DNA of 64,000 nt from 2-02-FULL-55-14 sp964473365. Its GTDB lineage: Bacteria > Bacteroidota > Ignavibacteria > UBA10030. The stretch lies in NCBI GenBank assembly GCA_964473365.1, contig CAYYOV010000009.1, forward strand, positions 27,369 through 91,368, read 5' to 3'. The notes beneath the pieces were generated by a model. That model made no database searches and was not told the DNA's origin. It was given only the letters and a program-made list of their open reading frames with translations. This document shows, piece by piece, positions 36,494 to 45,637 of the stretch (the stretch's first letter is position 1; every line of letters begins with the position of its first letter). A program made the translations under genes and the position numbers.

Positions 36494-39400
36494 TTACTTC
36501 GTGAGGATCATCTTGCGGACCGACCGGAACGGCTGCCCGTTCGCGGGTTCGGCCTGCATGACCAGGAGATACATTCCGCTGCTCGCCAGACGGCCGAAAG
36601 CGTCCGTACCATTCCATGTCGTCTGGTGGAATCCGGCCGCGAGGTCCCCCGCTACGATCGTGGCCACTTCACGTCCGAGGATATCGACGACCTTCATGGT
36701 CACCCGGCTGTCCACCGGAAGCTGGAAGCGGACGCTGGTCGACGGGTTGAACGGATTCGGGAAGTTCTGGTCGAGGCCGAAGCTTGTCGGAACTTCGGCG
36801 GTCACATCCTCTGCCGAGGTCGCGATCCCGGCCTCGTTGACGAGGAACTCCGTGACCCGGATGTCGCTCACCGAAGCGTTCGACCTCAGCGATTCGAATC
36901 GCACGATCGCCCACTCGCCGTCGGGCGAGACGGCCTGCGTGCCAGCCATGGCAACACGAACCCGCGCACCGTCAGCATGCCACGCCATCTGGAGGCTGTC
37001 CGACCCGAGGGTCTTCAGGACCGTTAACGGACGGAAGGCCGCAGAATCGTATGCGACCGTGAACTGCGTCGCGAAGACACCCGACGCCTTCAGCCGAACG
37101 ACGGCTTCGATCTCGGTGCTTCCGTCAACGGTCCGGGTCACGAGCGCGTATCCTGGAGCGGTGGGCGTGGATATGGTGCGGCCAAGCCCAGGGAAGCCTG
37201 TGATGATTCCGACAACGTATCGAAGGATGTACGACGCATCGAGCGCGGAGATGACCCCATTCGCCGTGACATCAGCTGCGGTCTGCTGCGGAGCCGTCAA
37301 CACAATGGAACCGACCACATGCTGCAGGGTCAACGAAGCATCGAACGCGCTGATCGTTCCGTTCTGGCTCACATCACCCGCAAGGATACCGCCCCGGGCC
37401 GTCAGGAACGGACGGTAGATCACGTAGCCCGACGATGCATTTTGGATCTTGTTCCCAGTGCCCGTCGGGTTCAGGTCCGGACCGGTCTGCACCAATGGAC
37501 CCGACGCGGCTCCCCAGTAGTTGTTCGAGGCTGTCACATTCGAGGTCGCCGAATGATAGAAACCGTAGCTCGAGTTGTTGTAGATGTTGCTCGTCGAGAC
37601 GGTGAACGTACCGGTGCCGCCGTTCTGGATACCTGTCGTGTTGCTGTGGATATCCGAACCCGTGACCGTCATAGTGGGACTCCCCGAAGGCCGGTAGATA
37701 CCGATCGAGTTGTTCGAGACGAAGCTCGAGTCGACCGTGATACCATTGTTCGCTCCACTCACATAGATCCCATACGACGCAAAACGGATGTTCGTGTATT
37801 TGAACGACTTCGCGTCGGCGCCGGTCCCGGCGTACAGGTATAACCCTGACCACTCGCCTGATGTCGGGGAAGTCGCGGTCGAATCTTTGTTGGTATCGCC
37901 ACCAAAGGTATCATCCTTCCACGACGTGAAGGTGATGCGCTTCGTGGCGGTTCCTTCCGAGGTAAACGCTCCCGTAATGCTCAGGCTCTGACTTGCGGTC
38001 GCCTTTACGACCGTCCCCGGAGACACGACCAACGATTTCTGCGACGGGACCGTGGGCGATGATTCCAGACGATGCACGTATTCAACCGTGTCGACCGGCA
38101 CCGTTCCGCCCAAAGTGCCCCAGATATTATCATACACTGCAATGACGTTGTTGTACGTGTTCCCCAGCAGCACGTTCGCGCTGTAGTAGTTGCCGAGCGC
38201 CGTACCGGTGCCGGCCTTCGAAAGCTCGCCCGTTACACCAAGCGGATATTTGTTGTTGAGCAGCGAGTCAGAAACGAAGTATGCACGGGTTGAGAGTACG
38301 CCCGTCTCGGTGTTGTTCGAGATGGTGTTCCCGCTCAGCAACAACAGAGTATCGTAGACCGTGCTCTCGCTGTAGTTCCAGATGCCGTGCCGTCCGTTCC
38401 CGGTGATCAGGTTGTCCTGGAACACCTGCGGCTCCTTGCCCAACAAGATCCTGGCGCCGTCTTGCGTGCTCCATCCGATCGTTGAATTCGTCACCGAGGC
38501 GAACCGGCCCGAACCCACGCTCGAGCTCGTATAGTCTCCGTAGAGTCCATAGGTGTTCCAGCGGATCAAGCCGCTGTCGATCGTGGCTGATCCGTCATTA
38601 CGGGCCCAGACCCCCACGTAGTTGCTGTCGGCCCTTAAGCCGACGATCGCGAGGTCATAGTCTCCCCAGACCTGGATGCCCGCCTGCGAATTGCGATATG
38701 CGACGACATGCCGCACCGGGTTCGAGAGCTGGGTCGAGATATAGAGGCCGTAGTACGAGAACCGGAAATCGACATTCTCGAATCGGCTTCCGGTGACGAT
38801 GCCCGTGCCGCTGAGCTGGATGTTCGACCAGTCGCCCGGTGCTGCCTTGAGTGTATCGGTCGGCTCGTTCGTCTTTCCGCCTGCAGCATGGTCGCGGTAC
38901 GACGTGAAGATGATCCGCTCCGAAGGTGTTCCGAGCGATATGATCCTGCCGTAGACGTCGACCGACTGATTCTGCGCAAACTTCAGGATGACTCCCGGCT
39001 GGATCACCAGCGTATCGGCGGCTGCGATGGAGAGATACGATTCCGCGACATAGACGCCGGAGGTGAGACCAGCTGGGAAACCGCGCTGCAGCGTGTCCGA
39101 AATGGAGCCGCTCCCCCAACCCTTGCTGTACACGCTGATCGCGTTCCGGCGATTGTTTACAAAGATGTTGTTGTCCGTGCCAGTGTTGTCGACGTACAGG
39201 TTCCCGAGCTTGCCGGCCATTCCCAGCGGATAGCGATTTCCCGAGAATGTGTTATCGACGAAGCGGGCGCGCGACGACACGATACCGTCGAGGCCGTTGT
39301 TCGAGACCGTGTTCCCGATGTACTGGACGTCGGTCTTCCCGACGAGGTGGTTCACGTTCCAGATGCCGTGCTGGCCGTTGCCGCTGATCGTGTTCCCGAC

Positions 39401-41992
39401 GAACACCTGCGGAACCTGGACCGGCTCCGTGGTCACACCGCGCTGACCGTTATTCGTGATCTGGCTGTTCGAGAGCTCCCGCAGCCCGCCGATCGGCGGA
39501 CTAGAGATGGTGCTGGTGTATTGGATGCCGTGCGTCGTGTTCTGACTGATCAAGCTGCTCCTGACCGTCAGGTCCGTGGAATTCAACGTGTACAGGCCAA
39601 TATTGTTGAAGCGCACTGTGGCATTGTCGAACACCACGTTCCCACCGTAAAAATACGTGGCGTACTGGTTCCCCTCCAACGTCACGTTGGTGATCTGGTT
39701 CGTCCAGCTTCCTCCACCGGAATAGATCCCGTACGTGGCATGGAAGATCTTCACATTGTCCAGCACCGACTTGATCGGACTGGCATTCATCGAGAGCCCG
39801 GTCCAGTCGTTCTGCCCCGGAGCCAGCGTGTCTGAGACGAGGTTCGTCTTGCCGCCCGCCGCATGGTCCCGGTGCGACGTGAACGTGATCGGTTCCGCGG
39901 GCGTTCCGTCCGCAACGAGAATTCCATACACGTCGAGATTCGTCCCCTGCCAGCCTTTGACGATGACGCCCGGTTCGATGGTCAGCGTGTCGTTCGCCGC
40001 GACCGATTCCGATTCAAGAAGCGCGTAGACCGCGCTCGTGAGCGCCGCGGGAGTGGTCTTTGACAGCGTGCCCTTGAGGCCGGACGGACTGGAGTACATG
40101 CTCCGGAGACCGATGACGGCGTTGTAGGCGTTTCCGGTGAAGGTGTTCCCCGAATAGGTGGAGCCAACGTTCAACTGAAGTGCCAGCGGCACGCGATTGC
40201 TTATGAATGCGTTCGATGTGATGGACGCCCTGGAGGTCAAGAGGCCTTCCTGGCCGTTCCCCTCGAACGTATTCTGGTCGATCGTGATCGTCGCGGAGTT
40301 CTGACTGCCGACCGACAGGCCGACCTGACCGTTCTTGACGAACATGCTATGCGTGAAGGCCTGCGCAGTCGCCGCATTTGACTGCGTTGTGTAGACACCG
40401 AACTGGTTGTTGAAGGAAGCGCTCGAGCTGTCGAAGGAAGCGATCGAGCCATTGACCAGGTAGACACCGTGCGTTCCGTTTCGCAAGAAGTTCGAACGAT
40501 CGACATTCACGACCGCCCCGTTCGAACCACTCATGTATGCGCCGGTATTCCCATTGCCCGTGAAGTACGAATCGGTGAACGTCATCGAGGTAGGGGAGCC
40601 ATCTGCGAACAAGCCATACCCCGATGCAACGCTCGAGTAGACATATGACAGCGAGAAGCTCGGGCCACTGAAGTACATGTTGTTGCTGCCGTATTTGACG
40701 ATGACGTTGGCCAGCGAGGCCGCATTCGCGAAGTAGACATACGTCCAGTTGCCCGGCGCCGGCGATGTCGCATCGTTGTCGCCGTTGCTGTCGCCACCGT
40801 AGCTGTCGTCACGCTCCGACGTGAACACCACGAGCGAGTCGTACGTGGATTGGACGCTCAGCGAGCCCGTAACAGCGATCTGCGTCGAAGGGGCCATCTT
40901 GACGATGACGCCCGGAGCCAGCGTGAGCGTGACACCACTGTTGACCGTGATGTTGTTCTTGACCCAATACACGCCCGCAGTCCACGTCGTGGGAACCGTG
41001 ATGTTCGCAGTAATGTTCGTGACCGGGAGTGTACCCGACGAACGCCACGGAGAGACCTCCACCTTGACAGAGACTTTGTTCCCGCGTCCCGAGGGGTTGA
41101 TCTGTTCGCTGAACGGACCATACTCAGAACCCCAGTAGTTGCGGCGGGCGTCCAAAACGATAGCGCCCTCAGCATTCACTCCCCAGTCGATGTTTCCGCT
41201 GATGACGTTGTCACGGAGCGTCGGCTGCACACCCCCCACCGAACGAAAGTAGAGGCCTGTCGCATTGGCGACGATCGTATCGCGTGTAATGGTTGGCGAG
41301 GCCCCGTTGTCGACGTAGATGCCATACCCGTTGTTCCGGATCACCGTGCTGTCCACGATGGGGGAGGCGTTGATCGGGATCCGAACGCCGCCGTCGGTGC
41401 AGTACTCCACGGTGGAGCGACGCAATTGGAAGTTGGAGAAGAGGTCGCTGAAGACCCCATATCCCGTGATCTGTTCGAACCGGGCATCGGTGATCACTGG
41501 CGAGGAAGCGCGAAGGTTGACTCCGTTCCCCGAGGACTCGCGAACGTGCAGGTGCTCCAGGGGAACTCCATAGGCCCCCGTGCCATAATAGACCGCCGCC
41601 TGGCTCGCACCAGAACCAGTCCATTCGATCCGCGCATACCGGAGGATGGAACCAACATTGGTCGTGTTCCGGAACTCGATCCCGCCCCAATCGCCTCTCG
41701 CCGGCGAACCAGCCGCTGATGTGAACACGATGGTGTCGGCAACCGTGCCGGCAGCGACCAATGTTCCTTCGATCACCAGCCCTTTACCGGCAGCAAACGC
41801 AATACGCGTCCCGGCTTCGATCGACAACGTGCGTCCGGACGGGACCGTCACGGTTCCGCTAACGACGACGGGGCTGCTTGACGCCGTCCACGTGGTATCG
41901 GATGTCACAAATCCGCTGATCTGAGCTAGGCCCGTGGTGGCAATGACCACGACAAGGGTAAACGACTGCACGCATGATCGAAGAAGTGACAT
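36494..41992 (-). CDS. Giant T9SS parallel-beta-helix protein with dockerin-like and cohesin-like C-terminal modules
   Basis: An 1832-residue exported protein. ATG 41992 is chosen because GGAGG lies 5 bases before it and MSLLRSCVQSFTLVVVIATT begins the signal peptide. Residues about 30-1530 contain five units of about 315 residues, each opening with a lid such as LTIEPGVIVKGWQGTNLDVYG or LVIQPGVILKFAQNQSVDVY and an FTS-RDHAAGGKTN-type loop, then right-handed beta-helix rungs rich in Asn and Ser. Residues about 1537-1604 carry a duplicated dockerin-type calcium loop (GDVSQNGTISAFDASLTLQ and ADVTANGVISALDASYILR). A cohesin-like sandwich (about 1620-1730) and a T9SS domain with NFPNPFNPSTSVRF follow. 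Adhesin or polysaccharide-binding function is likely; enzymatic activity is unknown. Confidence 0.83.
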   Translation of the reverse strand: MSLLRSCVQSFTLVVVIATTGLAQISGFVTSDTTWTASSSPVVVSGTVTVPSGRTLSIEAGTRIAFAAGKGLVIEGTLVAAGTVADTIVFTSAAGSPARGDWGGIEFRNTTNVGSILRYARIEWTGSGASQAAVYYGTGAYGVPLEHLHVRESSGNGVNLRASSPVITDARFEQITGYGVFSDLFSNFQLRRSTVEYCTDGGVRIPINASPIVDSTVIRNNGYGIYVDNGASPTITRDTIVANATGLYFRSVGGVQPTLRDNVISGNIDWGVNAEGAIVLDARRNYWGSEYGPFSEQINPSGRGNKVSVKVEVSPWRSSGTLPVTNITANITVPTTWTAGVYWVKNNITVNSGVTLTLAPGVIVKMAPSTQIAVTGSLSVQSTYDSLVVFTSERDDSYGGDSNGDNDATSPAPGNWTYVYFANAASLANVIVKYGSNNMYFSGPSFSLSYVYSSVASGYGLFADGSPTSMTFTDSYFTGNGNTGAYMSGSNGAVVNVDRSNFLRNGTHGVYLVNGSIASFDSSSASFNNQFGVYTTQSNAATAQAFTHSMFVKNGQVGLSVGSQNSATITIDQNTFEGNGQEGLLTSRASITSNAFISNRVPLALQLNVGSTYSGNTFTGNAYNAVIGLRSMYSSPSGLKGTLSKTTPAALTSAVYALLESESVAANDTLTIEPGVIVKGWQGTNLDVYGILVADGTPAEPITFTSHRDHAAGGKTNLVSDTLAPGQNDWTGLSMNASPIKSVLDNVKIFHATYGIYSGGGSWTNQITNVTLEGNQYATYFYGGNVVFDNATVRFNNIGLYTLNSTDLTVRSSLISQNTTHGIQYTSTISSPPIGGLRELSNSQITNNGQRGVTTEPVQVPQVFVGNTISGNGQHGIWNVNHLVGKTDVQYIGNTVSNNGLDGIVSSRARFVDNTFSGNRYPLGMAGKLGNLYVDNTGTDNNIFVNNRRNAISVYSKGWGSGSISDTLQRGFPAGLTSGVYVAESYLSIAAADTLVIQPGVILKFAQNQSVDVYGRIISLGTPSERIIFTSYRDHAAGGKTNEPTDTLKAAPGDWSNIQLSGTGIVTGSRFENVDFRFSYYGLYISTQLSNPVRHVVAYRNSQAGIQVWGDYDLAIVGLRADSNYVGVWARNDGSATIDSGLIRWNTYGLYGDYTSSSVGSGRFASVTNSTIGWSTQDGARILLGKEPQVFQDNLITGNGRHGIWNYSESTVYDTLLLLSGNTISNNTETGVLSTRAYFVSDSLLNNKYPLGVTGELSKAGTGTALGNYYSANVLLGNTYNNVIAVYDNIWGTLGGTVPVDTVEYVHRLESSPTVPSQKSLVVSPGTVVKATASQSLSITGAFTSEGTATKRITFTSWKDDTFGGDTNKDSTATSPTSGEWSGLYLYAGTGADAKSFKYTNIRFASYGIYVSGANNGITVDSSFVSNNSIGIYRPSGSPTMTVTGSDIHSNTTGIQNGGTGTFTVSTSNIYNNSSYGFYHSATSNVTASNNYWGAASGPLVQTGPDLNPTGTGNKIQNASSGYVIYRPFLTARGGILAGDVSQNGTISAFDASLTLQHVVGSIVLTAPQQTAADVTANGVISALDASYILRYVVGIITGFPGLGRTISTPTAPGYALVTRTVDGSTEIEAVVRLKASGVFATQFTVAYDSAAFRPLTVLKTLGSDSLQMAWHADGARVRVAMAGTQAVSPDGEWAIVRFESLRSNASVSDIRVTEFLVNEAGIATSAEDVTAEVPTSFGLDQNFPNPFNPSTSVRFQLPVDSRVTMKVVDILGREVATIVAGDLAAGFHQTTWNGTDAFGRLASSGMYLLVMQAEPANGQPFRSVRKMILTK

Positions 41993-42235
41993 GGATCCTC
42001 CAGAGCGAGCTAGGGAAAAGAGTGAGGGTTCCAAACGCGAAGAAGACGAGACTGCACGTCCCGTAGAGCGACTACAACATCAACAATAACCGGCGTATTG
42101 TCAATCTTGAGAATTGCTCTACATCACAGGGAATCGTGCATCGCATATTGATCCACGTGTGACGACGACCTTCATCGTCGTTCCACAGAGGAGGGGCCGA
42201 ACACCGCTCGAGGGGCGTGGTGACAGAGTCCTGGA

Positions 42236-42613
42236 TCACGAAACGGAGGCAACAGCCTGTATCTCGACAAGACATCCCGGCTTGAGTTCGGGGACGGGTA
42301 TGATCGCTCGTGCCGGTTTGTGGTCGCCGAGCATCCTCTCAAACGTCTGGTTGACGCCGCCCCAATGCATCCGGCCCGTGACATAGATCGTTACCGATAG
42401 CAATCGATTCAGTCCGCTCCCGGCCGCAACCAGGATCGCCTCTACGTTTCGGAGCGTTTGTTCCGTCTGCATCTCTGCGTTGGTCCCGACCACCTCCCCG
42501 CTGCTCGGATTCAGTGGCAATTGGCCTGCCACATACACGAGGCCACTATGGACGATGGCTTGAGAGTAATGACCCGCCGGCTTGGGTGCGTTCGGCGTCG
42601 CGATCGGTTGCAT
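42236..42613 (-). CDS. RidA family reactive-intermediate deaminase
   Basis: A 125-residue protein of the RidA/YjgF/YER057c family. It has PKPAGHYSQAIVHSGLVYVA at the N-terminus, SGEVVGTNAEMQTEQTLRNV, and the signature PARAIIPVPELKPGCLVEIQ with the conserved Arg and Glu of the active-site cleft. RidA trimers hydrolyse enamine/imine intermediates released by PLP enzymes. It is a single cytoplasmic gene, divergent from the ABC-F ATPase. The length is normal for the family. Confidence 0.92.
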   Translation of the reverse strand: MQPIATPNAPKPAGHYSQAIVHSGLVYVAGQLPLNPSSGEVVGTNAEMQTEQTLRNVEAILVAAGSGLNRLLSVTIYVTGRMHWGGVNQTFERMLGDHKPARAIIPVPELKPGCLVEIQAVASVS

Positions 42614-42669
42614 ACGAGACCATAGAGTTGGTGATCGATGGTGCGTGCTGTCGATCGAATATAAGAAAT

Positions 42670-42683
42670 CAGAGAAATCTCTG
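42670..42683. promoter_or_regulatory. Short palindrome between divergent ridA-like and ABC-F genes
   Basis: CAGAGA-AA-TCTCTG is a perfect 6+2+6 inverted repeat in the 207-base divergent gap. It may be an operator, but I found no second copy and the length allows chance occurrence. Confidence 0.2.
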
Positions 42684-42820
42684 CATATTATCGGACTTCA
42701 CTTGGAGAAGCAGGGCTGGTCCGATGTTTCGCCTCGGTCCGCCTTCCGAACTCCACGCAGTTCAAACCTTTGAGCCTCCTGGCGCGTACGCATGTTGAGT
42801 TTCGCGGTGCATAGCGTTTC

Positions 42821-44797
42821 ATGATCTCCATCGAAAAACTGTCCGTCGATCTTGGCGTGCGGACGCTGTTCGAGAACGTTTCGTTCCTCGTGCGTCCACA
42901 CGACCGGATCGGACTTATCGGTGCGAACGGGAGCGGAAAGACGACCCTGCTACGGGTTCTCGCCGGCGATCGGGAGCCTTCTCGGGGTGCTGTTCGCAAG
43001 GCGAACTACGTCACCGTTGGCTACCTCCCGCAGGAGGGCGTGCCGGTCCAGGGCCGCACGCTCCTTGACGAAGGAATGACCGCATTCGAAGATGTCCTGG
43101 CCCTCGAGGCCCGAGTGGAGCGGGCCATGGTCGACCTCTCAGCGATGGATGGAGAGTCGCCCGAACATTCGGAACAACTGGAGCTCCTCGGGGAACTCCA
43201 GCACCGTCTCGAGGAGAGCGACGTATATCGCATCCAGTCGCAGGTCGAGAAGGTGTTGATGGGTCTCGGGTTCGCCACGAAGGACCTTCAGCGGTCAACG
43301 AACGAGTTCTCCGGCGGCTGGCAGATGCGCATCGCGCTCGCGAAGCTGCTCCTCCGCTCTCCCTCCTTGCTCATGCTCGACGAACCCACCAATCACCTCG
43401 ACTCCGAGTCGATCGCGTGGCTGGAAGACTACCTGCGGTCGTATGACGGCGCCGTTATGACCGTTTCGCATGATACCGTCTTCCTGGACCGCGTGACCAC
43501 ACGAACGCTGGCCCTCGAACGGGACGAGATCGAGGATTTTCCCGGATCGTTCACGGCCTACGTCGAATTCTCCGAAGCGCGACGAGAGCAACTGGAACGG
43601 GAATGGAAGAACCAGCAAGCGTCCATCAAGCGTACGGAACGGTTCATTGAGCGATTTCGCTACAAGGCCACCAAGGCGCGTCAGGTCCAGAGCCGCGTCA
43701 AACAACTGGCCAAGGTCGACCGGATCGAGCTGGAGACAAACGGAGAAGAGATCGCGTTCCGATTTCCCGATCCGCTACCGAGCGGCAAGATCCTCGTCAG
43801 CCTCCGCGACGTGTCGAAGTCGTATGGACCGTTGCGCGTCCTCGACAAGGTCAACGTTTCGATCGAACGCGGCGACCGGATCGCCGTCGTTGGCCCGAAT
43901 GGCGCCGGCAAGTCGACCCTCATACGGATCATCGCAGGCGTGGAATCATATGACGAGGGAGAGCGCGCCCCGGGGCATGAGCTGACGACATCCTACTACG
44001 CCCAGCACCAAGCTGACGAACTTGCCCCCGACCTCGACGTCCTCGGCGTGATCGACGCTGTTGCGCAAGGAGACATCCGAAAGCGACTTCGATCGATCCT
44101 GGGTTCCTTCCTCTTCCATGGCGACGACGTCTTCAAACCGGTCTCGGTCCTCTCCGGCGGTGAAAAGAGCCGGCTGGCGCTCGCCCGGATGCTGTTGCGT
44201 CCTGCCAATCTCCTCGTGATGGACGAGCCGACGAACCATCTCGACATCCGATCGAAGGCCGTGCTACAGGATGCGCTCGTGAACTATGAGGGAACGACCG
44301 TCATCGTCTCCCACGACCGGGGTTTCCTCGACCCGATCGTCAATCGGGTGCTCGAGGTCACGCCCGGACACATACGACTGCTTCACGGCACCGTCACCGA
44401 GTATTTCGCCCGTCGTGCCGACGAACGAAAGGCCGAAGCAGAAGGTAACCGGGCATCGGCGACGGGCTCGGGACTTTCAGAGAAGGAGCGACGTCGTCGC
44501 GTGGCAGAGATCCGGCAGGAGAAGAGCCGGACTCTCGCACCACACCGGAAGATCCTGGAGCGCCTCGAGGCCTCTATTGCCGGTCTCGAACAGGAGATCG
44601 CAGCGCTCGAACAGTCCCTCGCCGACCCGGCGTTCTATCAGACCGGCGACGGCGGAAGAGCTGCCGGGCAGGAGCTCAAGAGCAAGCGCATCGAATTGGA
44701 TGCGCGAATGTCAGAGTGGGAGAAGGCTGGCAGGGAGCTGGCGTGGATCGAAGAGCGGTTCGACAAACAGATACGGGAGATCGACCGTCCTTCGTGA
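42821..44797 (+). CDS. ABC-F family ATPase (ribosome-associated type)
   Basis: A 658-residue soluble protein with two ABC ATPase domains and no membrane segments. Domain 1 (about 1-255) has Walker A IGANGSGKTTLLR, signature NEFSGGWQMRIALAKLLL and Walker B LLMLDEPTNHLDSESI. A charged alpha-helical linker (about 250-310) precedes domain 2, which has Walker A VGPNGAGKSTLIR, signature SVLSGGEKSRLALARMLL and LLVMDEPTNHLD. A C-terminal coiled coil (about 545-655) is of the Uup/YheS type. ABC-F proteins act on stalled or specialised ribosomes; some give antibiotic resistance, but nothing here points to that. The catalytic Glu residues are intact in both domains. Confidence 0.93.
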   Translation: MISIEKLSVDLGVRTLFENVSFLVRPHDRIGLIGANGSGKTTLLRVLAGDREPSRGAVRKANYVTVGYLPQEGVPVQGRTLLDEGMTAFEDVLALEARVERAMVDLSAMDGESPEHSEQLELLGELQHRLEESDVYRIQSQVEKVLMGLGFATKDLQRSTNEFSGGWQMRIALAKLLLRSPSLLMLDEPTNHLDSESIAWLEDYLRSYDGAVMTVSHDTVFLDRVTTRTLALERDEIEDFPGSFTAYVEFSEARREQLEREWKNQQASIKRTERFIERFRYKATKARQVQSRVKQLAKVDRIELETNGEEIAFRFPDPLPSGKILVSLRDVSKSYGPLRVLDKVNVSIERGDRIAVVGPNGAGKSTLIRIIAGVESYDEGERAPGHELTTSYYAQHQADELAPDLDVLGVIDAVAQGDIRKRLRSILGSFLFHGDDVFKPVSVLSGGEKSRLALARMLLRPANLLVMDEPTNHLDIRSKAVLQDALVNYEGTTVIVSHDRGFLDPIVNRVLEVTPGHIRLLHGTVTEYFARRADERKAEAEGNRASATGSGLSEKERRRRVAEIRQEKSRTLAPHRKILERLEASIAGLEQEIAALEQSLADPAFYQTGDGGRAAGQELKSKRIELDARMSEWEKAGRELAWIEERFDKQIREIDRPS

Positions 44798-44836
44798 ACC
44801 GGAGCTCGGATCGTTGCGGCTGGTGCAGACACACGA

Positions 44837-44863
44837 AACGCCCGGAAGATCTCTCCGGGCGTT
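44837..44863. terminator. Bidirectional intrinsic terminator
   Basis: AACGCCCGGA and TCCGGGCGTT form a perfect 10-bp stem with a 7-base loop between the convergent ABC-F and helical-repeat genes, 40 bases from the first stop and 27 from the second. Confidence 0.8.
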
Positions 44864-44889
44864 CGCATGTACGGACGTGACTCGTGAGG

Positions 44890-45600
44890 CTATTGGAAGA
44901 CCTTGTCCAGATCCTCATACCGGCTGTGCATGGTCTCAATGAGCGGACGAAGCGTGTCGACCGTCCCACCTGGCACAGCTGCATGCAATGCGTCAACGGA
45001 GACACCCAGGTCCTTCCGGGCCTGCTCGAACGCTTTGGACTTCTCCTTGAGACGGTCCGGGAGTTTGGCCTCCTGCAGCTTCTGCATCTTCGTTTTCAGT
45101 TCCCCGACCAACACGTGCACCCGCTGAAGGTCCTTCTCTGGTAATGCGTAATGATACAGCAGATAGAGCGATCCGTGGAAGTCATCCAGCTCTTTCACCG
45201 CCGGGCGGATGATGCGAACCAAGGCTTCATAGTGCATGTGCAACTTTTCTGCCGCGTCGAGGATCCTCTTCTCATCCAGTGGCTTGGACGCAGCTTTGTA
45301 TTCTTCGACCACGATTTTCAATTTCTTGATGCCCTCCCCCCACTTTGCCTCTTTTTCGTGCAGTATCGCGGGAAGCTTGGCTTTTGCGACGGCAGCCGCT
45401 CCCTTCTCGACATCAGGCAGAAACGAAGCGAGCATCTTGGCGTCCTTCGCAGGCCACGCCGTGTGCCAGATCTGAGCGATCACTTCGTGAAAATCGTTCA
45501 ACGCCGGGACTTCGGCTTTTGCTTCGGCCGGCAGCTCGGTCTTTGGTTGGGCCAGCGCAACAGAGGCGGCAAGCCATAGGAACGCAACGATACGGTGCAT
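44890..45600 (-). CDS. Exported helical protein of unknown function with internal twofold repeat
   Basis: A 236-residue protein with a signal peptide (MHRIVAFLWLAASVALAQ). The mature part is Lys/Glu/Ala-rich and predicted helical. It is an internal duplication with a period of about 104 residues: NDFHEVIAQIWHTAWPAKD (35-53) matches DDFHGSLYLLYHYALPEKD (139-157). AKLPAILHEKEAKW matches AKLPDRLKEKSKAF, and LHMHYEALVR matches MHSRYEDLDK. His residues are kept at equivalent places (38/142 and 46/150), which may mean metal or cofactor binding; there is no CxxCH. No family recognised. It lies 37 bases upstream of a convergent terminator and 37 bases after the haloperoxidase-like gene on the same strand. 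Confidence 0.72.
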   Translation of the reverse strand: MHRIVAFLWLAASVALAQPKTELPAEAKAEVPALNDFHEVIAQIWHTAWPAKDAKMLASFLPDVEKGAAAVAKAKLPAILHEKEAKWGEGIKKLKIVVEEYKAASKPLDEKRILDAAEKLHMHYEALVRIIRPAVKELDDFHGSLYLLYHYALPEKDLQRVHVLVGELKTKMQKLQEAKLPDRLKEKSKAFEQARKDLGVSVDALHAAVPGGTVDTLRPLIETMHSRYEDLDKVFQ

Positions 45601-45637
45601 GATTCCCTCGTGATTGTCGATGAATGATGAACGAATG

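Noticed and set aside
38708..39835. Long plus-strand open frame antisense to the giant beta-helix gene
   Set aside because: The minus-strand protein has repeated, recognisable structure; the antisense frame does not and has no ribosome-binding site.
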